From the NCBI RefSeq assembly GCF_040954645.1, contig NC_092805.1:69797186-69861185 (forward strand): 64,000 nt of DNA, read 5' to 3'. Each line of letters starts with the position of its first letter. Within the stretch, counting starts at the first letter, position 1. The position numbers and the translations under genes were made by a program. Positions 56,528 through 64,000 of the stretch are shown here, piece by piece. This DNA is from Diabrotica undecimpunctata (taxonomy: Eukaryota; Arthropoda; Insecta; Coleoptera; Chrysomelidae). The notes under the pieces were generated by a model. It worked only from the letters and a program-made list of their open reading frames with translations. It did no database searches and was not told the DNA's origin.

Positions 56528-58501
56528 GGTAAAAGAAATAATAAGTTAGACTTACTCACAATCAATTTAATTTAACTAATCGGACGACCGGTTTCGCTTT
56601 CTATAATATGCAAAGCATCTTCAGGTCACGATACAAAGTTAAAATGCTGAAAATAATAATCCCATATTAGGGTGTTGTCTAATAAAGATAAAAACAAAGA
56701 TAAAAACATAGGTAGGTGATATAAATTATATAAATTACAGTAATTATGCCAATATTACATGTCTGTGGTTTTATAAATGAATAAAAAGTTTAAGCAGACA
56801 AGGTACGACCCACAAATTGGTAACATAGTCTATTAAACTGTAATGAATTAATAAATAAACCAATAAATAAACATTACCTACATGCCGGTACTCTATTAGT
56901 TGATGGTTGAAAGAACATGGTTCAAACTATCTTGGATTGTAGATTGGAGGGCTCAGGTCAACTATTGTAATTATTTAACAATAAACGGGGAAGTTCTTGA
57001 GGAGACAGATTGTATGATCTTCAATGGATGGACAGATTGTGTGGGTGTGCAATAGTATAATCTTGTAGTTATCAAAATTTCTTTGATAAAGTTGTTGCAA
57101 TATCTGGCAAATTATTGTAAAGTCCAAAAATTTTATGTTAAAATTAAATTAAGACACAATTACACACACAGAAACATACAGAAAACACTTAAAAAAACCG
57201 GGGGACGAAACAGACATTTAATTTAAAAGGAGTGGATTTCCAAAAGAACTACATTTCTTAATAGGAGACAATGAGTTTTTTATGTGCTGTATATCAGATT
57301 TTAGAGGTAAACTTGACAAATGTAGGTTAAAGTGTGACAGTTCTTCTTCTATTTTAAATGCTGTAAATTAAATTATCCAGTTTATGAAATAAGCTGATAT
57401 TAATAAAAATCTAAAATTTTTTTAATTTTAGATATTAAAGTTATTTGATGTGTTAATATTGGCATACTTTAACAAACTTTAAATAATTGATTTCAATGTA
57501 ACAATATAAATAATTGTAATACTTATTCTATGATAACAAACTCAGCTTAGTCAAAGTTACAGAACAAACTTAAGTGATTATTTGTTAATTAAATTAAATA
57601 TGTACATTTGTAATGAAAATGTATAATGTATAACAAAATTACAAACTTTCTTTGAAATAATTGTTGGTGTGAGTCATCTGTCATGGTGTGTATAAGTATT
57701 TTTAAATATTTATTCCAATTCTGATATATTAATATGGAACTTAAATAATAAGTAAATAAACCATTGTTGATAAAATTATTGATAAATTAAAGAAAATTAA
57801 AGAAATTGACTGAATAATTAAGTATTCAAACATTAGTTGGTAATTTTAATATCTGACAGTTGGGACCGGAAATTGGTTATACCAACAGGTAAAAGGTTCT
57901 CTATTTAAACCGGTGTAAAGTAAAATTATTCTTATTTCAATTTTCTAATACCATGAAGAAGTATCCTCACACCGACCCGAACAATGGTGAGTTTGTACAA
58001 TAATTTCTGTGACACTTTAACAATTTTAAATTTAAAACAGTTTATAGTTAAAATATAATATTTCTATTTGAAAATGTAGATTAGCTAATTATTAGGATTA
58101 ACAAAATTATATTTAATTAATACTGCTAGTCTGAACGACTTTACCATGTTGTGTTGGGAACAATCAAACCACGTGTTAATTTGAAATTAAATATTTTGTA
58201 AAATGAGTGTATGTCGCAACCGGATGGGGTGTAATAATAATTTTGGGTTAAATAAGTTGAGGCACCATACCAGTTTAATACTGATGTTTTATATAGTTTT
58301 AGGAAAATGTAGTTTATAGTAACATGTTAATGAATCCAGTGAACAAAAACTTAATCCATGGGGACCATACCTTAAACTTTATGTAGAAATTCAAATAATC
58401 TGAGGAGTATATCAAATGTATTTGAATGTATATGGGATACTGGAATAAAAAGATTGACCATGATGTTGAAGTTAATTCCAGAAAATGTGCATAAAGATAA
58501 T
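56528..58501 (-). repeat. PLE left inverted arm
   Basis: 1,974 bp, reverse-complementary to 59494-61467; starts GGTAAAAGAAATAATAAG. It carries a hammerhead motif near its outer end on the minus strand and has no coding motif of its own. Confidence 0.95.
56579..56632 (-). ncRNA. Hammerhead ribozyme motif in the left PLE arm
   Basis: This is the exact inverted counterpart of the motif at 61363-61416, read on the minus strand. It is therefore antisense to the PLE ORF and should form only in minus-strand transcripts. Confidence 0.75.
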
Positions 58502-58514
58502 AACTGTGGTATAA

Positions 58515-59372
58515 CTGTACCAGTGTAACTGTACACTGGAGATTCAAGATGACTCAAATAGCTTAAATTTCTTAGATTTAACATTAACATTAAATAATAG
58601 CACGATTATCCTTGATATTTATAGAAAGCCAACTCATACTGGTACAGTTATACCAGCTGACTCACACCATCCTATTCAACACAAAATGGCAGCATTCTAC
58701 AGTTACATTAATCGTTTAATATCGTTACCATTAACTTTAACATCATTCAATAAAGAATTAAAAATTATTCAACAAATAGCTATAAATAATGGTTATTCAA
58801 TTAATCTAGTGAATAAAATTTTACATAAAAAGACTAATAGAATGTTAGAACACCAAGTATATACACAACATTCTAATGAAATGGTGGAACAAAAACCTTA
58901 CAGATCTTTAACATACATAGGTGATCTTTCTTATAAGATAGCTAAAGTCTTTGATGACTACATAAACATCTCTTTTAAAACTGCCTCTAATTTAGGATTG
59001 ACTTTCTTAAATAACAAGGATAAACGTAACTCACTTGAGTATAGCGAAGTGTATAAGTTGAGCTGCCATACCTGCAATGCATGCTATATTGGTAGAACCT
59101 TCAGATCCTTCAATATTAGACTAAGAGAACATCTTAGATATATAGAACGTCCAACATCGGGTCAATCACACTTCTCCCAACATATCCGACATAAAAACCA
59201 CAGCTTTGATCCACAAACAGATTTCACAATCCTCCATACTTGTAACAAAGGCTTATTACTCAATAACTTGGAACATTTAGAAATATTAAAATCTCTAAAA
59301 AATCACACAGCTGAAACTTTAAATGCACAGTTAGAACTAGAGTACACACCAGTATACTCAGTATTGATATAA
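58515..59372 (+). pseudogene. Penelope-like protein C-terminus: RT thumb and GIY-YIG endonuclease
   Basis: Open from just after a TAA at 58512-58514 to a TAA at 59370-59372 (285 codons), with no natural start. A Met at 58686 is an internal candidate. The first part reads LNFLDLTLTLNN, YRKPTHTGTVIPADSHHP and HKMAAFYSYINRLISLPL, the conserved PLE region after RT motif C. Next is a linker with MVEQKPYRSLTYIG. The last about 110 residues are a GIY-YIG nuclease: VYKLSC, C-X2-C of CHTCNACYIGRT, the Arg/His of RLREH, and Glu in NNLEHLEI. The core RT with its YxDD is missing because the left arm joins here. The nuclease part is uninterrupted. Confidence 0.9.
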
Positions 59373-59493
59373 ACTTAATATAAATAATTTTACCTGATCT
59401 CACTCCATTTCTGCTTTCCACACCAAAATCCATATACTTATATAATTGATTACCCAATATCTTCTTTTATATGATGTTTTCCATACAGTATCC

Positions 59494-61467
59494 ATTATCT
59501 TCATGCACATTTTCTGGAATTAACTTCAACATCATGGTCAATCTTTTTATTCCAGTATCCCATATACATTCAAATACATTTGATATACTCCTCAGATTAT
59601 TTGAATTTCTACATAAAGTTTAAGGTATGGTCCCCATGGATTAAGTTTTTGTTCACTGGATTCATTAACATGTTACTATAAACTACATTTTCCTAAAACT
59701 ATATAAAACATCAGTATTGAACTGGTATGGTGCCTCAACTTATTTAACCCAAAATTATTATTACACCCCATCCGGTTGCGACATACACTCATTTTACAAA
59801 ATATTTAATTTCAAATTAACACGTGGTTTGATTGTTCCCAACACAACATGGTAAAGTCGTTCAGACTAGCAGTATTAATTAAATATAATTTTGTTAATCC
59901 TAATAATTAGCTAATCTACATTTTCAAATAGAAATATTATATTTTAACTATAAACTGTTTTAAATTTAAAATTGTTAAAGTGTCACAGAAATTATTGTAC
60001 AAACTCACCATTGTTCGGGTCGGTGTGAGGATACTTCTTCATGGTATTAGAAAATTGAAATAAGAATAATTTTACTTTACACCGGTTTAAATAGAGAACC
60101 TTTTACCTGTTGGTATAACCAATTTCCGGTCCCAACTGTCAGATATTAAAATTACCAACTAATGTTTGAATACTTAATTATTCAGTCAATTTCTTTAATT
60201 TTCTTTAATTTATCAATAATTTTATCAACAATGGTTTATTTACTTATAATTTAAGTTCCATATTAATATATCAGAATTGGAATAAATATTTAAAAATACT
60301 TATACACACCATGACAGATGACTCACACCAACAATTATTTCAAAGAAAGTTTGTAATTTTGTTATACATTATACATTTTCATTACAAATGTACATATTTA
60401 ATTTAATTAACAAATAATCACTTAAGTTTGTTCTGTAACTTTGACTAAGCTGAGTTTGTTATCATAGAATAAGTATTACAATTATTTATATTGTTACATT
60501 GAAATCAATTATTTAAAGTTTGTTAAAGTATGCCAATATTAACACATCAAATAACTTTAATATCTAAAATTAAAAAATTTTTAGATTTTTATTAATATCA
60601 GCTTATTTCATAAACTGGATAATTTAATTTACAGCATTTAAAATAGAAGAAGAACTGTCACACTTTAACCTACATTTGTCAAGTTTACCTCTAAATTCTG
60701 ATATACAGCACATAAAAAACTCATTGTCTCCTATTAAGAAATGTAGTTCTTTTGGAAATCCACTCCTTTTAAATTAAATGTCTGTTTCGTCCCCCGGTTT
60801 TTTTAAGTGTTTTCTGTGTGTTTCTGTGTGTGTAATTGTGTCTTAATTTAATTTTAACATAAAATTTTTGGATTTTACAATAATTTGCCAGATATTGCAA
60901 CAACTTTATCAAAGAAATTTTGATAACTACAAGATTATACTATTGCACACCCACACAATCTGTCCATCCATTGAAGATCATACAATCTGTCTCCTCAAGA
61001 ACTTCCCCGTTTATTGTTAAATAATTACAATAGTTGACCTGAGCCCTCCAATCTACAATCCAAGATAGTTTGAACCATGTTCTTTCAACCATCAACTAAT
61101 AGAGTACCGGCATGTAAGTAATGTTTATTTATTGGTTTATTTATTAATTCATTACAGTTTAATAGACTATGTTACCAATTTGTGGGTCGTACCTTGTCTG
61201 CTTAAACTTTTTATTCATTTATAAAACCACAGACATGTAATATTGGCATAATTACTGTAATTTATATAATTTATATTACCTACCTATGTTTTTATCTTTG
61301 TTTTTATCTTTATCAGACAACACCCTAATATGGGATTATTATTTTTAGCATTTTAACTTTGTATCGTGACCTGAAGATGCTTTGCATATTATAGAAAGCG
61401 AAACCGGTCGTCCGATTAGTTAAATTAAATTGATTGTGAGTAAGTCTAACTTATTATTTCTTTTACC
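59494..61467 (+). repeat. PLE right arm (3' pseudo-LTR)
   Basis: 1,974 bp, following the ORF in sense orientation and complementary to the left arm. It carries the sense hammerhead near its end, then TTATTATTTCTTTTACC. Confidence 0.95.
61363..61416 (+). ncRNA. Hammerhead ribozyme motif in the right PLE arm
   Basis: In order: ATCG-T-GAC (helix I 5', one bulged T), CTGAAGA, an extra T, GCTTT/AAAGC helix II around GCATATTATAG, GAAA, palindromic ACCGGT (helix III), cleavage triplet GTC (after 61409), and GTCCGAT (helix I 3'). It has the layout of minimal or dimeric type I hammerheads described in PLEs and is in the sense of the ORF. The extra T between core and helix II is unusual. Confidence 0.8.
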
Positions 61468-61560
61468 TTTTGAAATGGACTCACACAAGCAACACATTCA
61501 TGATTCTTCTTCAAGGATTTTTCGTAATTTCTCTTCCGTGGGTCCTCCCCTGGAGCTCAT

Positions 61561-62870
61561 TTTTCAGCAAGCGCTTATTATTCTGTTTTTCACAAATGAT
61601 TGTACACCACACTTTCAACTCTAAACTTCAAGCGATCAAGTCTTACAACACTAAAGATACTCGACAAACGCTTCCGAAATAGAAGCCATAAAATCTAATC
61701 ACCCTTCCCAGAAAAATAAACAAAACAAACATCAAGTACATTTGGAAACTTTGGAAAATTTTCTTTCATTTCAAAGAAAACCAAACTGATATTTTAAAAT
61801 GCAAATACGTTAAATTGTATATAAACCCTATCTTAAGGATATCATGAAACATTACGTCTCAAATTTACGATATAATAAATATATAAACATTTGAATTTTA
61901 CTTCTGGGTCCAGGCGTAGCCAGAGACAATACAAAGGTTAAGCCGATATTTCTCAATTCATCGCCGCAAAGTACTTCATGAGGAATAGTTAGAGATACAT
62001 TTGACTATAAAATATATTAAACTTCGATTTAACTTAAGCAATTCATAAAATCCTCTAGCAGTTGCTAATTGGATAGCAAATTGGATATGCAAATTATATT
62101 ATTTGATAAACGGGAACAGAAAATAATATTTTTGGTTAATATTATTGCTTCCTGAGGGGATAAGGTAATCCTGTAGACGAGCTCCTACAAATCACTGCCG
62201 GGCTAAAGCTAAAAAAATCAACTTATTATTTGACTTTATACTTATCGTGGACAGTGGGCCTAAAATTCTGGGTGTTGACCTGTCCAGTTTCTGATAACTA
62301 AGATTATCTTAAGGTTTATTTAAGGTTATTTAAATTGTAAATCAAAATTAATTTAATTGGCCACTTAATAATTATATGCACATAACTTACAGTTTATCAG
62401 CTCATTATTGCACTATAACTTAACTAAACAATATTCATAAATCCCGCCGTAAATTGAAAAATTTATGGAATGCAGAAAAACACTGTTTACTATTGTATCG
62501 CCAGGGTGAGCCTCCTTATATTGTGTTAACTACAAGTGCTATGTTATCTATTATAACTTAAATAATATAAGTTGTTTTCCAGAAACGCATTTAACGAAAT
62601 AATATAAACGGTCGAGAATTTTGAAAATTCTCCCTATTAGCTATGTAATGTATGTCTATTGATAATAATATTTATTTTTTTGTCGTACTTGTATATCACC
62701 TTCATTCTTTTTGAAATTTTAAAACTTATAATACAATATTCTTCTTCTTTATATGACCTCCATTCATCGGAAGTTGACCATTGGTGTAAGTCCCCTAATG
62801 TTTAGATAAGTTTATCTATGATTAAATTATGGTAGACTTATATATCACACGTACACAGTAAACGAAATCA
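61561..62870. other. Non-coding sequence
   Basis: No gene was recognised. The part next to 61560 may be the 5' region of the piggyBac element. Confidence 0.4.
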
Positions 62871-63430
62871 TTCGATTAAAGATAATCCAGGTATGTGCAC
62901 CCAACAGTGCCCACACCGATGAAGAAGTTGAATGGATATACGATGACGTTAACCCTGCGATATAAGAGGTAACCGCCAATAATTATACTGTACTGGTGGG
63001 AGACCTAAACGCCAAAATATGCCACAAGCAGGATGATTTGGAATATGTATCTGGACCTCATGGATATTGTAATAGAAACGAAAGGGGTCAAAACTCTTAT
63101 AGAATATCTTCTCTAACACAGGCTTATGTCATGAAAACTCATTTTAAAAAAGGACCTCAAGAAATTGAACTTGGCAACCACCAAATGGCTTAAAAAAAAC
63201 AAAATTGACTTTATATTTTTACTAATAAAAAACACTCTTTTAAGATGTAATTATATTAAATCAATTTTTAACCGGAAGTGACTCTTAGAGCGAAGACAGT
63301 ATTGAATGTAAATAAGGAAAGAAGAAATATAGTGACAATGACTAAAAATGTCACAATCACTGCAATTACTAATAGGAGGGCATACCAAAAAGAAATAGAG
63401 AGTAACCTACAGAAAGACGTGAAAGATCAA
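62871..63430 (+). pseudogene. LINE endonuclease (APE-type) remnant
   Basis: The plus strand reads IIQVCAPNSAHTDEEVEWIYDDV, a TAA, then YTVLVGDLNAKI (the catalytic GDFNAxxG motif), SGPHGYCNRNERGQNS and MKTHFKKGPQ. A degraded linker follows to about 63430. This is the apurinic-type endonuclease domain at the N-terminus of LINE ORF2; the RT part is not in the window. Confidence 0.75.
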
Positions 63431-64000
63431 AACAATATTGAATAGCTTAAAAAAATGTTGGTGGACGCACTAAAGAAAACACAGAATAAGTCCCAGCTAA
63501 CAAAATAAGCAAAAATCAAAATATGACAGAAGACCCAAGCAAACAAAAAGGAAAATGAAAAATAAGCATGCAACGAACATTGAGAGCTAAGGAATTTAAA
63601 CAAAACCATTTCAAAAGCCGTTAAGAAAGACATAATAAGGAACATCCAATACAAATCTGAATTTTTAATAGATTCTTTTATATTTGTTTACTTTTGTTAC
63701 ATTTAAAATGTTCTGTTACAAAAATTATAGACTGTAGATTGGCTCTTTTAGACGCTTTGTAAGGAATTTATTAGAAAGGGACAAAAATTGGTAGGGTGGT
63801 GGGTGTTAAAACTTCTTAGCTGTACTTTCCACGTTTCTTATTTTATTTTGCTAAATTGTATTTTACAGATGATACGCCAAAAAATAAAACAAATAATTAT
63901 TTTAATACCAAAATTATATTCGAACTACTATTACTAATTACTACAAAAATTGCTAAATATTTTGTTCATTTAATTCTAAATAAAGACTAACTCTTATGTG
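63431..64000. other. Non-coding sequence at the right edge
   Basis: No further recognisable coding or repeat structure was found. It may be decayed LINE linker. Confidence 0.4.

Larger units (their letters stand above)
56529..61504 (+). mobile_element. Penelope-like element with 1,974-bp inverted arms
   Basis: TCTTCTTTAAGG (56517-56528) and TCTTCTTCAAGG (61505-61516) are a 12-bp target duplication with one change. Inside, 56528-58501 and 59494-61467 are equal-length inverted copies with only a few mismatches seen. The centre encodes the PLE C-terminus. About 37 bp beyond the right arm (to 61504) also belong to the element, because the same sequence occurs in the small insertion at 4112. The arms match the idea of PLE pseudo-LTRs, one inverted. 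Confidence 0.9.
54755..61560 (-). pseudogene. piggyBac transposase gene split by a Penelope-like element
   Basis: The first codons (MSSRGGPTEEKLRKILEE, 61560-61507) are separated from the rest by the PLE. The rest starts at 56516 with the acidic N-terminal region (about 56510-56300). It continues with RATMSLKRFCNISRFLRFDN (55860-55800), TVDEQLVPFRGKCPF, then IKLWLLSDVKT (first catalytic Asp, about 55580), GRNITTDNFFTD (second, about 55440) and EYNRTEGGVDTTD (third, about 55150). A C-terminal Cys-rich RCKDCGGKKNRKLVQ ends at a stop at 54755. All three Asp are retained, but several frames are broken (about 55975-55690, 55260, 54990) and the PLE disrupts codon 18 or 19. piggyBac cuts at TTAA; the element's TTAA ends were not found. 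Confidence 0.85.

Noticed and set aside
56316..56549. Ser-rich plus-strand frame
   Set aside because: Antisense of the acidic N-terminal region of the piggyBac transposase, running into the PLE border.

Overview
The window is an AT-rich stretch of an animal genome, almost certainly an insect and possibly a beetle (inferred from the mix of element families, not proven). I see no bacterial-type operon, CRISPR array, rRNA or intact tRNA gene. It is a densely nested transposon landscape: Ty3/gypsy, Ty1/copia, BEL/Pao, several LINE families, a Penelope-like element (PLE), Tc1/mariner, piggyBac, Harbinger-type, at least one uncharacterised terminal-inverted-repeat transposon, hairpin MITEs, tRNA-derived SINE-like pieces and tandem repeats. 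The only host-type gene I recognise is a broken, intronless matrix metalloproteinase copy at 39.2-41.3 kb.

Layout. 0.7-4.0 kb: a Ty3/gypsy gag-protease-integrase element whose RT/RNase H is missing, with its 3' LTR probably starting at 4774. 7.6-12.35 kb: a LINE split by a 2.9 kb Tc1/mariner transposon. 12.4-13.5 kb: a 5'-truncated LINE with a clean target-site duplication (TSD). 14.4-21.5 kb: a copia element (minus strand) holding a complete BEL/Pao insertion in gag and a LINE in its LTR. 24.3-27.35 kb: an element with long terminal inverted repeats holding a LINE inside a LINE, next to a Pao RNase H remnant. 28.4-31.2 kb: a 322-bp tandem array whose unit carries a hammerhead-ribozyme motif, abutting a gypsy integrase ORF fused to a TARG1-like macrodomain and a CCCH zinc finger. 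34.8-38.2 kb: a decayed TIR transposon. 39.2-41.3 kb: the MMP pseudogene with a foldback insertion. 42.9-44.3 kb: a LINE remnant. 45.6-46.2 kb: a piggyBac C-terminus. 48.2-53.6 kb: a second copia element with a LINE in gag. 54.0-54.35 kb: a Harbinger transposase N-terminus. 54.75-61.56 kb: a piggyBac transposase gene split by a 4.98 kb PLE with two 1,974-bp inverted arms, each bearing a hammerhead motif. 62.9-63.4 kb: a LINE endonuclease remnant.

Three points deserve most attention. First, the integrase-macrodomain-CCCH fusion is an unbroken 581-codon frame, a retroelement carrying an ADP-ribose-binding/hydrolase fold. Second, the 322-bp array fits an animal retrozyme (non-autonomous repeats with minimal type I hammerheads), and a PLE, the class proposed to mobilise such RNAs, is in the same window with its own hammerheads. 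Third, TSDs let the insertion order be read directly at many nests. All calls come from reading motifs and repeats by eye; no database search was run.
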